From Buttiauxella agrestis ATCC 33320 (GTDB lineage: Bacteria > Pseudomonadota > Gammaproteobacteria > Enterobacterales > Enterobacteriaceae), in contig JALKFA010000001.1 of assembly GCA_024169445.1 (NCBI GenBank), forward strand, positions 3,162,001-3,226,000: DNA of 64,000 nucleotides, read 5' to 3'. Below the pieces are notes generated by a model. That model worked only from the letters and a program-made list of their open reading frames with translations, did not search any database and had not been told where the DNA came from. Positions 52,049-61,862 of this stretch are shown here, piece by piece (within the stretch, counting starts at the first letter, position 1; every line of letters starts with the position of its first letter). A program made the translations under genes and the position numbers.

Positions 52049-52906
52049 TTAACCTGCTACCGCCATGCCGACTGTCATATGCAGACCGTAAAAAATCCCA
52101 CGGCCAATACATTCACCGACAACCACCAGTATGAATCCGAGCAGCAAACCGGATGTTTTGGCTGGTGTGCGGCGTATCAATGAGCAAATCCAGCAACCCA
52201 AACCCAGCGCTATTAACGCAATGCGCCACACTTGCAGCGAGGCGTAATCAGGCACCAACGCGCTGGCATGCTGCACAGAACTCTGTATTTCCGCCAGTTC
52301 GTTGCTTTGCAAAACGATCACCGCAATGGCGATGAATAACGCCAGAACGCTGACTGTTGCCAGTCTACGGCTGCGGTATTCGTAACCGATGCTTCGCAGC
52401 AACAGCACCGCCAGCAGTGGGCCAGTCAGTAAGACGGTGAGGAAGAAGCTCAGCGTGGTGTATCCGTTATGCCAGGTTGGCACGGTATCAATCTGGTAAA
52501 CACGAGTCATCGCCGCGACAAAAAACACGCCCAACAACACGGTTATGACGAGCCAGATTTTGCCAATCGCCGCAGGCATTTTCTTCAGTATTGAAATCAG
52601 CCACCAGAAACCGCCAACGGCGAAGAACACCGAACCACTGGCAATTTCATTGCTCAAAGCCGATTCGCCAATACGATTGAGTGAGTTAAACGCCCGTAAC
52701 GGGGAGCCGAGGTGCATCACCGAGGCAATAAACGCAATGCCCATCAACAGCCAGATAAAGAACATCGGGCGTAACATTTTATGCTGCAACTCACTGTTAT
52801 TACTGGCCTGATTCCAGGCATAACTCATGACAATGACAGCCCCAACCACGCACTGGCCCAGTACGGTAAACAACACCAACGGCCATTCATGCCATCCGCT
52901 TCCCAT
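52049..52906 (-). CDS. ynfH: DMSO-reductase-type membrane anchor YnfH
   Basis: YnfH anchors the YnfFG complex in the inner membrane and receives electrons from menaquinol. The 285-residue DmsC-family protein has eight hydrophobic segments; FIASVMHLGSPLRAFNSLNRIGESALSNEI is the family signature. The ATG at 52906 follows AAAGGAGG, a near-perfect ribosome site, one base after the ynfG stop. Confidence 0.93.
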   Translation of the reverse strand: MGSGWHEWPLVLFTVLGQCVVGAVIVMSYAWNQASNNSELQHKMLRPMFFIWLLMGIAFIASVMHLGSPLRAFNSLNRIGESALSNEIASGSVFFAVGGFWWLISILKKMPAAIGKIWLVITVLLGVFFVAAMTRVYQIDTVPTWHNGYTTLSFFLTVLLTGPLLAVLLLRSIGYEYRSRRLATVSVLALFIAIAVIVLQSNELAEIQSSVQHASALVPDYASLQVWRIALIALGLGCWICSLIRRTPAKTSGLLLGFILVVVGECIGRGIFYGLHMTVGMAVAG

Positions 52907-52907
52907 C

Positions 52908-53525
52908 TCAAACCTCCTTTGGATTCGCCAGGTAGCCGGTTTTATCCCCGCAAGGACGGCTGTTGGCATTGGGTTTAATCACAATATTTGGCTTCGTGAA
53001 ATGTGCTGACGGCAGCGGAGCAATAGCGGCTTGCTCGCCGTATTTTTTACGTAGTTCGTCGATGGGAGCCAAATCCAGCGCACGCAATGGGCAAGATTCC
53101 ACACAGATAGGTTTCTTGCCTTCCGCGACTCTGGAGTAACAGCCATCGCATTTGGTCATATGGCCTTTTTCGGCATTATATTGCGGCGCACCGTATGGGC
53201 AGGCCATATGGCAGTAGCGGCAGCCAATACAAATATCCTCGTTCACCACCACAAAACCATCTTCGCGTTTGTGCATCGCACCACTTGGACACACCTTAGT
53301 GCAGGCGGGATCTTCGCAATGGTTGCAGGCGATGGATAAGTAATAAGCAAACACATTTTGCTGCCAGACCCCATTGTCTTCCTGCCAGTCGCCACCGGCA
53401 TATTCATAAATGCGGCGGAAGCTGACGTCCGGGGATAAATTTTTGTAGTCCTTACAGGCCAGCTCGCAAGTTTTGCAGCCGGTGCAACGACTGGAATCAA
53501 TATAAAAACCATATTGGGTTGTCAT
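52908..53525 (-). CDS. ynfG: Four-cluster ferredoxin subunit YnfG
   Basis: YnfG is the DmsB-type electron-transfer subunit. The 205 residues carry four Cys clusters for [4Fe-4S] centres: CTGCKTCELAC near residue 14, CNHCEDPACTKVC, CIGCRYCHMAC and CDGC...CVESCP. It links quinol oxidation in YnfH to the molybdenum site in the catalytic subunit. Because it has no Tat signal it should be exported bound to the catalytic subunit. Confidence 0.95.
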   Translation of the reverse strand: MTTQYGFYIDSSRCTGCKTCELACKDYKNLSPDVSFRRIYEYAGGDWQEDNGVWQQNVFAYYLSIACNHCEDPACTKVCPSGAMHKREDGFVVVNEDICIGCRYCHMACPYGAPQYNAEKGHMTKCDGCYSRVAEGKKPICVESCPLRALDLAPIDELRKKYGEQAAIAPLPSAHFTKPNIVIKPNANSRPCGDKTGYLANPKEV

Positions 53526-53535
53526 CAGCTATTCC

Positions 53536-55977
53536 TTACGCCTTTTGGATTTCGACCAGGTTGGTATGTTGCGGGTTGCCTTTAGCCAACGGTGAAGGTC
53601 GATGAGTGGTCAGCGTGTTGATGCATGAACCGTGATCGACACGGTCGCCGCTCATATTGGCTTCGTGCCATGCGCCCTGGCCCATTGCGGTGACGCCCGG
53701 CATGATACGTGGCGTGACTTTCGCCGGAATACGCAATTCACCACGGCCATTAAACACCCGCACCATATCGCCACTGGCGATACCACGCGCCTGCGCATCT
53801 ATCGGGTTAATCCACACTTCCTGACGACACGCGGCCTTCAGCACATCAATGTTGCCGTAGCTTGAGTGGGTACGCGCTTTGTAATGGAAGCCGAACAGTT
53901 GCAGTGGGTAAGTGCTGCGTTCGGCCGCATCCCAGCCGTCGAAGGTGGAGGCATAAACGGGCAGTGGGCTGATGGTTTCGTCTTTTTCTAACTCCCAACT
54001 GGCGGCAATGTCTGCCAGTTTGCTGGAGTAGATTTCGATTTTACCAGAGGGGGTTTTTAATGGATTGGCATCCGGGTCGTTGCGGAAAGCCTTGTAGGCA
54101 ACAAAATGGCCGTTCGGGTCTTTACGCTTATAAATTCCCATCTCGCGTAACGCCTCATACGAGGGTAATTGCGGGTCTTTTACCAGCATCTTCGCGTACA
54201 AAAATTGCAGCCACTGCTCCTGAGTACGCCCTTCGGTAAATTTCTGGTAGATATCCGGCCCGAGGCGACGAGCCACTTCGCTGGTTATCCAGTAAATTGG
54301 CTTACGTTCAAATTTCGGCTCGGTGGCAGGCTGGATGAAAATCAGATAGCCCATATTCCCGGCGTAATCGTTCGGGATAATGTCTTCTTGTTCGACCGTC
54401 ATTAAGTCTGGCAGCAGGATGTCGGCGTATTTTGCCGACGAGGTCATGAAGTTCTCGATGACCACAATCATTTCGCACTTGCTGTCATCTTGCAGAATGT
54501 CGTGAGTTTTGTTGATGTCGGAATGCTGGTTGGTAATGGTGTTACCGGCGTAGTTCCAGATAAACTTAATCGGCACGTCGAGCTTATCTTTACCGCGCAC
54601 GCCGTCGCGTTTGGCGGTCATTTCCGGGCCGCGAACAATGGCATCGGTCCAGCTAAAGCAGGAAATTTGCGTTTTCACCGGATTGGTCAACACCGGCATA
54701 CGTTCAATAGTGATGGTGTAAGTCGATTCACGAGCGCCGCTGTTTCCACCGCTAATCCCGACGTTTCCGGTCAAAATCGGCAACATCGCGATAGCGCGTG
54801 AAGTCAGTTCACCGTTGGCCTGGCGTTGTGGCCCCCAACCCTGAGCGATATACGCCGGTTTGGTGCTGCCAATTTCACGCGCCAGCTTGATGATTTTGTC
54901 TACCGGAATACCGGTAATCACGGATGCCCACTGCGGAGATTTTGCAACGCCGTCATCACCCTGACCGAGAATATAAGCTTTGTAATGTCCGTTGGCTGGC
55001 GCACCTTCTGGCAGCGTTTTCTCATCAAAACCGACGCAGTATTTGTCGAGGAACGGCTGGTCAACGAGGTTTTCGCTAATCAGTACGTGGGCGATACCGG
55101 CAACCAGTGCGGCGTCGGTGCCCGGACGAATCGGCAACCATTCATCTTCGCGCCCAGCGGCGGTATCGGTATAGCGCGGGTCGATAACTATCATGCGCGC
55201 ATTGGAACGTTCACGCGCCTGTTCCAGATAATAAGTAATGCCGCCGCCGCTCATGCGGGTTTCGGCAGGGTTGTTGCCGAACAACACCACCAGTTTGCTG
55301 TTTTCAATATCAGAGGTGCTGTTACCGTCGTTGGTGCCGTAGGTGTAAGGCATCGCGCAGGCAATTTGCGCGGTACTGTAGGTGCCATAATGGCTAAGGA
55401 AGCCACCGTAGCTGTTCATCAGTCGGGCAACCAACGAGGCGTATGGGGAAGAGCGGGTGATGTTGCCGCCGACAATCCCCGAGGTGTAGTTAATGTAAAC
55501 CGCCTCGTTACCGTATTTTTCCACCGTGCCTTTCAGGCTTTTGGTGATGGTATCCAGCGCTTCATCCCAGGAGATGCGCTCGAATTTCCCTTCGCCGCGT
55601 TTGCCCACGCGTTTCATCGGGTAGTTCAGGCGTTCAGGGTGGTTGATTCGGCGGCGAATCGAGCGGCCACGCAGACAGGCGCGGACTTGATGATTGCCAT
55701 AAATATCATCGCCGGTGTTATCGGTTTCCACCCAGGTGACTTCATTATCGCGCACGTGTAACCGCAGCGCGCAGCGGCTACCGCAGTTTACCGAGCATGC
55801 CCCCCACACGACTTTGTCTTCTGTCTCAGGGTTAATAGCCGCACCCACCGCAGTGGCAGCGGCTCGCAGGCCAAAGGGCAGGGATATTCCACTTACAGCC
55901 AGCGCCAGCCCGCTGATGGCGCTGGTTTTCATCAGGGTTCGACGGGAAATCCCATCATGGCAACATTGGTTCGACAT
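53536..55977 (-). CDS. ynfF: Molybdopterin oxidoreductase catalytic subunit YnfE/F type
   Basis: This is the catalytic subunit of the DmsA/YnfE/YnfF family, using bis-MGD molybdenum to reduce selenate or S-/N-oxides in the periplasm. The twin-arginine signal ISRRTLMKTSAISGLALAV (about residues 10-28) is present. The first Cys group CSVNCGSRC plus CLRGRS binds [4Fe-4S]. Ser in NYTSGIVGGN or a nearby residue would ligate Mo. Length is 813, similar to the E. coli YnfE (808) and YnfF (807). Only one catalytic gene is present here; I cannot tell whether it is the E or F type. Confidence 0.93.
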   Translation of the reverse strand: MSNQCCHDGISRRTLMKTSAISGLALAVSGISLPFGLRAAATAVGAAINPETEDKVVWGACSVNCGSRCALRLHVRDNEVTWVETDNTGDDIYGNHQVRACLRGRSIRRRINHPERLNYPMKRVGKRGEGKFERISWDEALDTITKSLKGTVEKYGNEAVYINYTSGIVGGNITRSSPYASLVARLMNSYGGFLSHYGTYSTAQIACAMPYTYGTNDGNSTSDIENSKLVVLFGNNPAETRMSGGGITYYLEQARERSNARMIVIDPRYTDTAAGREDEWLPIRPGTDAALVAGIAHVLISENLVDQPFLDKYCVGFDEKTLPEGAPANGHYKAYILGQGDDGVAKSPQWASVITGIPVDKIIKLAREIGSTKPAYIAQGWGPQRQANGELTSRAIAMLPILTGNVGISGGNSGARESTYTITIERMPVLTNPVKTQISCFSWTDAIVRGPEMTAKRDGVRGKDKLDVPIKFIWNYAGNTITNQHSDINKTHDILQDDSKCEMIVVIENFMTSSAKYADILLPDLMTVEQEDIIPNDYAGNMGYLIFIQPATEPKFERKPIYWITSEVARRLGPDIYQKFTEGRTQEQWLQFLYAKMLVKDPQLPSYEALREMGIYKRKDPNGHFVAYKAFRNDPDANPLKTPSGKIEIYSSKLADIAASWELEKDETISPLPVYASTFDGWDAAERSTYPLQLFGFHYKARTHSSYGNIDVLKAACRQEVWINPIDAQARGIASGDMVRVFNGRGELRIPAKVTPRIMPGVTAMGQGAWHEANMSGDRVDHGSCINTLTTHRPSPLAKGNPQHTNLVEIQKA

Positions 55978-56204
55978 AACTCACTCCGTGTTATCTCTGG
56001 TTGGGATGTCATGGATGTTTCTAATTTTTTTACGAACGGCGAGGACGCGAAATATTGCTTATCAGGCGAATATTATCGGCGGGGATGAGTTTTACTCATT
56101 TAGAGGTAGCAGTTGTTAACACGGGTCAAAGTAAGTGTGGAGTGTTGAATGAAAGCTGATTGAGCGGAGAAAATAAAGCGGGGCGATGCCGCCCCGGCAA
56201 TCGA

Positions 56205-56507
56205 TTACTGTGGTTCGGCTGGTGTGCCGTCTTGTGTAGCAGTGCTGCTGGCTTGAGAATTGCCACTGCTGGTACGCGTATAAAGAATTTTCTGCGTATC
56301 ATTAGCACAGTGGCCAACGACTTGTGCGTCAGGTTGGTCGGCCTGGTCGTTCGGAACAATCGTCAAACTGAATCCAGATTCCGCAACACCATTGCCAATG
56401 ATTTTTTGCTGAATGTCTGCCTTAACTTTGTCACATGACGTCTGCGCAGCCAGCACGGGAACAGTCGCTGCCAACAGGCACACACCCAGCCAGATTGAAC
56501 GTTGCAT
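56205..56507 (-). CDS. ynfD: DUF1161 periplasmic protein YnfD
   Basis: YnfD is a 100-residue secreted protein. The signal MQRSIWLGVCLLAATVPVLA is followed by AQTSCDKVKADIQQKI and the DUF1161 core ending GHCANDTQKILYT, which includes a Cys pair for a disulphide. A Ser/Thr-rich tail follows. The ATG at 56507 follows AAGGAAGAG. It lies upstream of ynfF on the same strand. Function is unknown. Confidence 0.9.
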   Translation of the reverse strand: MQRSIWLGVCLLAATVPVLAAQTSCDKVKADIQQKIIGNGVAESGFSLTIVPNDQADQPDAQVVGHCANDTQKILYTRTSSGNSQASSTATQDGTPAEPQ

Positions 56508-56534
56508 GGTCTCTTCCTTATGTTGAGGATGATG

Positions 56535-56661
56535 TATACCCGTCATCCTTCAAGCTGCAGGGGTGTTGGCTACACTCACTTACCCAAATCACTTACTTAA
56601 GTAAGCTCATCGGGATAAGCTCCCAGGCCGCCTGGCTGCAACTCGAATGCTAACGGGTATA
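56535..56661. repeat. Full-length 127-bp palindromic intergenic repeat
   Basis: The ends TATACCCGTCATC and (C)GGGTATA are inverted. The interior has TTCAAGCTGCAG against CTGCAACTCGAA, and CTTACTTAAGTAAG as a centre. This is the longest clean copy of the family also seen at 17113, 24023, 37903 and 39601. It separates the divergent ynfD and ynfC genes. Confidence 0.8.
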
Positions 56662-56741
56662 TAAGAATAGTCGCTGTAGTGTAAAGTGTTGTATTTGCTT
56701 ATATCATGTATATAACAATTCCAGTCGGAGACCGGACTTAC

Positions 56742-57452
56742 GTGAAGAAAATCATTATCCTCAGTGTGCTGGCAGTGTCTATTGCCGGCTGTGATAATCA
56801 GAATATTACGCTGACCTACACGCCAGAAATGGCCAGTTTTTCGAACGAATTTGATTTTGATCCATTGCGCGGGCCGGTTAAAGATTTCACCCAGACATTG
56901 ATCAACGACAAGGGCGAGGTCATCAAACGCGTGGTTGGGCTGGTGTCGGAAGAAGGCTGTTTTAACGAGCTTGAATTCCATGATCTGGAAAACAACACCG
57001 GTGCCACTCTGGTGCTAAATGCCAATTATTATGTTGATGCAATAAGCCATGAAAGACGGGTCAAACTTCAGGGGAAATGCCAATTGGCGGAATTACCCCA
57101 GGCGGCACTCACTTATGAAACCGACGATAATGGCTTTGTCGTTGCCGCGCATGGTGAAAAGACATCGATAGTTTATCGCTATGATGCTGACGGCTATCCG
57201 TTAGGTAAAATAACTAAATCGCAGGACGACACACTCACCATCACCGCGAAAACTGGCAGTGACATCAAGAAAAAGCTCGATTACACCGCAGAAAGCATAC
57301 TGAACGGTAAATCTATCGGCTTAGCCAAACAATCCTGTGATTACGACGGCCATTTCAACCCACTGGAGTGCGTGCTGAACATCACCAATGAAAGTGCAAA
57401 ACCGCCTAAAGTTGAAACCTACACCATCAAAAACAACATCAATTATTATTGA
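56742..57452 (+). CDS. ynfC: Lipoprotein YnfC
   Basis: YnfC is a 236-residue lipoprotein with the lipobox SIAGC (MKKIIILSVLAVSIAGC). The conserved block TPEMASFSNEFDFDPLRGPVKDFTQTL is almost identical to E. coli YnfC. The GTG at 56742 gives the E. coli length. Function is unknown. A YfeH-like transporter gene starts 20 bases after its stop and may be cotranscribed. Confidence 0.9.
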   Translation: MKKIIILSVLAVSIAGCDNQNITLTYTPEMASFSNEFDFDPLRGPVKDFTQTLINDKGEVIKRVVGLVSEEGCFNELEFHDLENNTGATLVLNANYYVDAISHERRVKLQGKCQLAELPQAALTYETDDNGFVVAAHGEKTSIVYRYDADGYPLGKITKSQDDTLTITAKTGSDIKKKLDYTAESILNGKSIGLAKQSCDYDGHFNPLECVLNITNESAKPPKVETYTIKNNINYY

Positions 57453-57472
57453 TAGCGAACAAAGGAAGCCGG

Positions 57473-58471
57473 ATGAAATGGTTGCAACGCCTGAAAATTG
57501 ATACTTTTTTGCTGATCATGATCGCTGTGGTGATCCTGGCTTCACTATTTCCCTGCGAAGGCGCGGTAAAAACGGCATTTGAATACCTGACCACTGCGGC
57601 GATTGCGTTGTTGTTTTTCATGCATGGGGCAAAGCTTTCCCGTGAGGCGATAGTGGCAGGAATGGGGCACTGGAAACTACACCTCGTGGTTTTCCTCAGC
57701 ACCTTTGCTCTTTTCCCGTTATTGGGGCTGGCGATGGGCTTTCTTTCACCAGCCATCCTTAACCAACCCTTGTACATGGGCTTCCTGTACCTTTGCGCGC
57801 TGCCCGCAACTGTACAATCGGCTATCGCCTTCACCTCGGTTGCTGGGGGAAACGTTGCCGCCGCGGTGTGTAGTGCTTCGGCATCAAGCATTTTGGGTAT
57901 TTTCCTGTCACCGGTGTTAGTCGGGGCATTAATGAACACCCAGGAAGGCACCACCGACACACTGCACGCGATTGGCAAGATCATCCTGCAATTGATGGTG
58001 CCGTTCGTGGTGGGGCATTTGTCGCGCCCGCTGATTGGCCGTTGGGTAGATAAACATAAGAAACTGATTAGCATGACCGACAGATCATCCATTTTGCTGG
58101 TGGTGTACGTGGCATTCAGCGAAGCGGTGGTGGAAGGCATTTGGCATCAGGTTAATGGGGTGGCGTTGTTAGCTGTTCTGGGCTGCTCAATTGTGCTGCT
58201 GGCAATTGTGCTGGTGATTAACACCTGTGTGGCACGGTTGATGGGGTTCAACACTGCAGATGAAATTACCATTGTGTTCTGCGGCTCCAAGAAAAGCCTG
58301 GCAAACGGTGTGCCGATGGCGAACGTGCTGTTCCCGGCCAGTGCCGTGGGCATGATGGTCCTGCCGCTAATGATATTCCATCAGGTGCAATTGATGGTCT
58401 GTGCGGTGCTGGCGCAGCGTTATGCACGAAGAACGGCGAAGGAAAAAAGAGCGCTTGAGTCAGTTTCCTGA
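57473..58471 (+). CDS. Bile acid:sodium symporter family protein, YfeH-like
   Basis: This is a ten-helix secondary transporter of the bile acid/sodium symporter (BASS) superfamily, 332 residues from the ATG at 57473 (AGGAAG upstream). It resembles E. coli YfeH throughout: LTTAAIALLFFMHGAKLSREAI, LPATVQSAIAFTSVAGGNVAAAVCSASASS and FCGSKKSLANGVPMA. It is probably a paralogue, because yfeH itself lies elsewhere in E. coli. Substrate is unknown. Confidence 0.88.
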   Translation: MKWLQRLKIDTFLLIMIAVVILASLFPCEGAVKTAFEYLTTAAIALLFFMHGAKLSREAIVAGMGHWKLHLVVFLSTFALFPLLGLAMGFLSPAILNQPLYMGFLYLCALPATVQSAIAFTSVAGGNVAAAVCSASASSILGIFLSPVLVGALMNTQEGTTDTLHAIGKIILQLMVPFVVGHLSRPLIGRWVDKHKKLISMTDRSSILLVVYVAFSEAVVEGIWHQVNGVALLAVLGCSIVLLAIVLVINTCVARLMGFNTADEITIVFCGSKKSLANGVPMANVLFPASAVGMMVLPLMIFHQVQLMVCAVLAQRYARRTAKEKRALESVS

Positions 58472-58500
58472 CCCAAGCGTTTGACGAAGGGATTGGCTGA

Positions 58501-59502
58501 TTAAGCGGCGCGAACTTTAGCGATCAGCGCCTGCTTTTCTGCTGCACTCAGGAAGGCAATTTTCAAACCATTCTCTTGCGCGGTGCGGATATGCGCAGCA
58601 CTCAGACCCGCTTGCGGGGCGGCTACTGTATATTCATGAATAATATCGATACCCTGGACTGCGGGATCATCGGTATTAATGGTCGCCAGCACGCCTTTAT
58701 CCAGGAAGGTGATTAGCGGGTGCTTATCCAGCGAGGCGATAGTGCTGGTCTGGATATTGGACGTCAGGCACGATTCAATCCCGATACCGTGTTCCGCCAG
58801 GAAATCCATCAGCGCCGGATCTTCAACGGCTTTGACCCCGTGACCGATACGTTCAGCACCCAACTCACGAATCGCCTGCCAGATACTTTCCGGGCCTGCC
58901 GCTTCACCCGCGTGAACGGTGATATGCCAGCCTGCATCACGCGCACGGTTGAAGTGATTCAGGAATAAGCTACCAGGGAAACCGAGTTCATCACCGGCAA
59001 GGTCAAGCGCGGTAATGTGGTCGCGATGCGTCAGCAGTGCATCCAACTCCGCTTCGCAAGCGGCTTCACCAAACGTACGGCTCATGATGCCAATCAAACG
59101 GGCTTCAACACCAAAATCGCGGCAGCCCTGACGGACACCTTCAATCACCGCTTCTACTACACCGGCGACTGGCAAATTATGCGTCATCGCCATGTAACCT
59201 GGTGAAAAGCGCAGCTCGACATAATGCAGGCCATTGCGCGCGGCATCTTCAATATTTTCCCATGCCACACGGCGGCAGGCATCAAGAGAGGCAAGGACTT
59301 TCACGCCCCAGTCGAGTTTTTGCAGGAAGCTGACCAAATCAGGCGCGGTTTCCACAACCTGTACATGCGGGCGAAGTGCTTCAAGAGAATCAGCCGGAAG
59401 CGGTAAATTAAACTGGCGGCCTAGATCGAGGATAGTTTGCGCACGAATATTACCATCGAGGTGGCGGTGCAAATCGGTTAACGGCAGGGTGGTATCAATC
59501 AT
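58501..59502 (-). CDS. add: Adenosine deaminase
   Basis: Add deaminates adenosine and deoxyadenosine to the inosines in purine salvage. The 333-residue zinc enzyme carries the N-terminal zinc motif DLHRHLDGN, the catalytic HAGE (about residues 197-200), the TSN motif SCLTSNIQT and the zinc Asp in NTDDPAV. It is the last core gene before the integrase remnant, convergent with yfeH-like. Confidence 0.96.
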   Translation of the reverse strand: MIDTTLPLTDLHRHLDGNIRAQTILDLGRQFNLPLPADSLEALRPHVQVVETAPDLVSFLQKLDWGVKVLASLDACRRVAWENIEDAARNGLHYVELRFSPGYMAMTHNLPVAGVVEAVIEGVRQGCRDFGVEARLIGIMSRTFGEAACEAELDALLTHRDHITALDLAGDELGFPGSLFLNHFNRARDAGWHITVHAGEAAGPESIWQAIRELGAERIGHGVKAVEDPALMDFLAEHGIGIESCLTSNIQTSTIASLDKHPLITFLDKGVLATINTDDPAVQGIDIIHEYTVAAPQAGLSAAHIRTAQENGLKIAFLSAAEKQALIAKVRAA

Positions 59503-59595
59503 GGTCGCACTCTTTTATTGATTAAAGTGCGATAGATTATAAATGCTACGCACTAATGATGTAAAAGTGTCATATTAAACTTATGAAACAATAAG

Positions 59596-60669
59596 TTAAC
59601 TGCCAGATATTTTCAGCACATCTACTACATGGGACATTTCTGTGCCATTAGTTGAAAAAATCGAGTCAATTTTCTTCGAGTGTTCCGATAAGTGGTTGGG
59701 TGCCAGGTGTGCATACCTGCGCACCATTTCGATTGATTCCCAGCCGCCCATTTCCTGCAAGACAGAAACCGGCACTCCGGCCTGAACCAACCAGCTGGCC
59801 CACGTGTGTCTCAGGTCGTGAAATCTGAAATCCTCAATACCCGAGTTTTTTAACGCAAGCTTCCATCTCGCACTAAAGCTTCCACTCATCTTGCGTACGG
59901 CTGGCATCTTCCTTCCTTGTGGGCTGGTGCATTCTTGCTGATGCACAAACACCCATCTATGATGGTTGCCGATTTGCCGTTTCAGTACGGCGCATGCAGT
60001 ATCATTCAGCGCAACGCCAATAGCGCGGTTTGATTTGCTTTGCTCCGGGTGAATCCATGCAACCTTTCTTTGCATGTCGATCTGCTGCCATTCCAGGTTA
60101 AGAATATTTGAGCGCCGAAGTCCGGTGGAGAGGGCAAATTCAACAACGGACTTTAGTGGCTCGACACACGCATCAATCAGCCTAAGAGCCTCATGAGGCT
60201 CATGAGGCTCATGAGGCTCAAGCCATCGGATCCTTCTGTTCTTCGGAGTCTGCACCTTTATTACCGGTGCTCTCTCCAGAACCTTCCAGTCTCGCTCAGC
60301 AGCCCTTAGCAGTGATTTAATAAATGCCAAGGTAGCCGTCTTCGTCCCTTGCGCCGCTTCCTTTGGCTTCAATGCCGGTATTTCCTTACCTTTACGCTTT
60401 GCAGCATCAACACTCATCTGCCACTTAATTTCTACGGATCGGTTGATCATCCCCTTAACGGCTGAATAAATCTTATCCTCGGTGATTTCGCTCAGGTTCA
60501 TTCCGGCGAAATACTGCAGCCAGAACTTGATGCGACTCTTGTCAGCGTTGAGGGATTTCTTGTGTGCCTTCTCCTCAATCCATCGGACGCAAGCCGCCTC
60601 AAATGAAATGTCAGCGACTTCACCAAGACGAGACACTCTCCACGCCTCGGCTTTTAATCTGTCGTGGAG
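59596..60669 (-). pseudogene. int: Phage-type tyrosine integrase truncated at its N-terminus by IS3
   Basis: The frame encodes the core-binding and catalytic domains of a phage/ICE tyrosine recombinase. The catalytic residues are visible: Arg in STGLRRSNI, the [10 protein letters not shown] box (His, Arg) and Tyr in [14 protein letters not shown]. An open frame begins at a GTG (60636, [10 protein letters not shown]), but the in-frame sequence continues upstream as [11 protein letters not shown] and runs into the IS end at 60669. Typical relatives have more residues there, so the N-terminal arm-binding domain is lost. A tandem EPH repeat (60191-60217) is an odd insertion. I call it a probable pseudogene. 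Confidence 0.8.
60191..60217 (-). repeat. Tandem 9-bp repeat encoding EPH x3 in the integrase
   Basis: TCATGAGGC occurs three times in a row. Read in the integrase frame it gives (EPH)3 after WL. The reading frame is kept. Related integrases usually have one such unit, so this looks like slippage expansion. Confidence 0.8.
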
Positions 60670-60699
60670 TGATCCTACCCACGTAATGTAGACACGGCC

Positions 60700-61566
60700 C
60701 TAAGCGAGATTCAGATTTTCAAATTGTTCCGGGCTGAGTCCGCCACAGGCACTGTGGCGACGCCACCGATTGTAATCACACTCGATATAATTAAACACCG
60801 TCGTCCGCATCATTTCCCGGCTGATAAAGCGTTCACCGTGGATACATTCGACTTTCAGTGAGTGGAAGAAGCTTTCTGCACAGGCATTATCGTAACAACA
60901 ACCCTTTGCACTCATGCTACCGCGCAGGTTATGCCGCTTCAGTAGCGCCTGATAATCCGCTGAGCAGTACTGCCCACCACGGTCGGTGTGAACGATGACA
61001 TTTTCCGGGCGCTTACGTCGCCACAACGCCATCTGTAGCGCATCGCAGGCCAGCTGTGCCGTCATCCGCGATGACATTGACCAGCCGATAACAGCACGTG
61101 ACCACAGATCGATGACGACAGCCAGATATAGCCAGCCTTCATCAGTACGTAAGTAGGTGATGTCACCCGACCATTTCTGGTTTGGACCGCTGGCGTAAAA
61201 ATCCTGCTTCAGCAGGTTCTCCGACACCGGCAGGTCATGCTCGCGGTAACTGACCGGGCTGAACTTCCGTGAAGCTTTCGCCCGAAGCCCCTGACGACGC
61301 AGGCTGGCTGCCACGGTTTTCACGCTGAAGCGGTAACCCTGAGCATGCAGTTCATCGGTCAGGCGCGGTGCGCCGTAGCGCTGTTTTGCCCGGTGAAAAG
61401 CCTCGTGCACGGCGCTGTCACAACTCAGACGGAACTGCTGGCGTGAGTTTAGCCTCGCACGCCGCTGAGCCCACGCATACCAGCCGCTGCGTGCCACCCG
61501 GAGGACGCGACACATGGCTTTGATGCTGAACTCAGCCTGATGTTTTTCAATAAAGACATACTTCAT
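60700..61566 (-). CDS. insF: IS3 transposase OrfB (InsF)
   Basis: This is the 288-residue catalytic part of the IS3 transposase, made by programmed frameshifting as an OrfAB fusion. It has an rve integrase core with the DDE acid residues: D in [11 protein letters not shown] in VHTDRGGQY and E in [11 protein letters not shown]. It begins [18 protein letters not shown] and overlaps insE by ATGA, as in IS3. The frame is intact, so the element could be active. Confidence 0.95.
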   Translation of the reverse strand: MKYVFIEKHQAEFSIKAMCRVLRVARSGWYAWAQRRARLNSRQQFRLSCDSAVHEAFHRAKQRYGAPRLTDELHAQGYRFSVKTVAASLRRQGLRAKASRKFSPVSYREHDLPVSENLLKQDFYASGPNQKWSGDITYLRTDEGWLYLAVVIDLWSRAVIGWSMSSRMTAQLACDALQMALWRRKRPENVIVHTDRGGQYCSADYQALLKRHNLRGSMSAKGCCYDNACAESFFHSLKVECIHGERFISREMMRTTVFNYIECDYNRWRRHSACGGLSPEQFENLNLA

Positions 61567-61862
61567 TTCAGGCGCTTCGCGAAGTATGTCGCGGCCTTTT
61601 GGAGAATGGCCAGCTCCTCGTCCCGTTCCGCCAGCTGGCGTTTGAGACGAGCATTTTCAGCAGCGAGTTCATTTTCACGCTCAGAGGATGAGAGCTGTTG
61701 CTGCTGTTTACTGCGCCAGTTATAAAGTTGCGATTCATACAGGCTGAGTTCACGGGCAGCGGCAGCAACACCGATGCGTTCAGCGAGTTTCAGGGCTTCA
61801 CTGCGAAATTCAGGGGAATGCTGTTTACGGGGCTTTTTGCTGGTTGATACTGTTTTTGTCAT
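61563..61862 (-). CDS. insE: IS3 OrfA (InsE)
   Basis: InsE is the 99-residue DNA-binding/regulatory OrfA, with an N-terminal helix-turn-helix ([20 protein letters not shown]) and a C-terminal leucine-zipper-like coiled coil ([22 protein letters not shown]). I use the ATG at 61862 ([10 protein letters not shown]), giving the IS3 standard length. The open frame extends 11 codons further into the extra 127-bp segment and could make a longer form. Confidence 0.93.
   Translation of the reverse strand: MTKTVSTSKKPRKQHSPEFRSEALKLAERIGVAAAARELSLYESQLYNWRSKQQQQLSSSERENELAAENARLKRQLAERDEELAILQKAATYFAKRLK

Noticed and set aside
54826-55761. 311-codon plus-strand open frame
   Set aside because: It lies wholly antisense to ynfF, whose product has clear domains and motifs. 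The frame has no recognisable family and is a by-product of the codon bias on the other strand.
57439-58140. 233-codon minus-strand open frame
   Set aside because: It is antisense to the YfeH-like transporter and has no plausible ribosome site or family.
59503-59595. Attachment site of the integrase next to add
   Set aside because: No tRNA or matching direct repeat is visible in this window, and the other end of the element is outside it.
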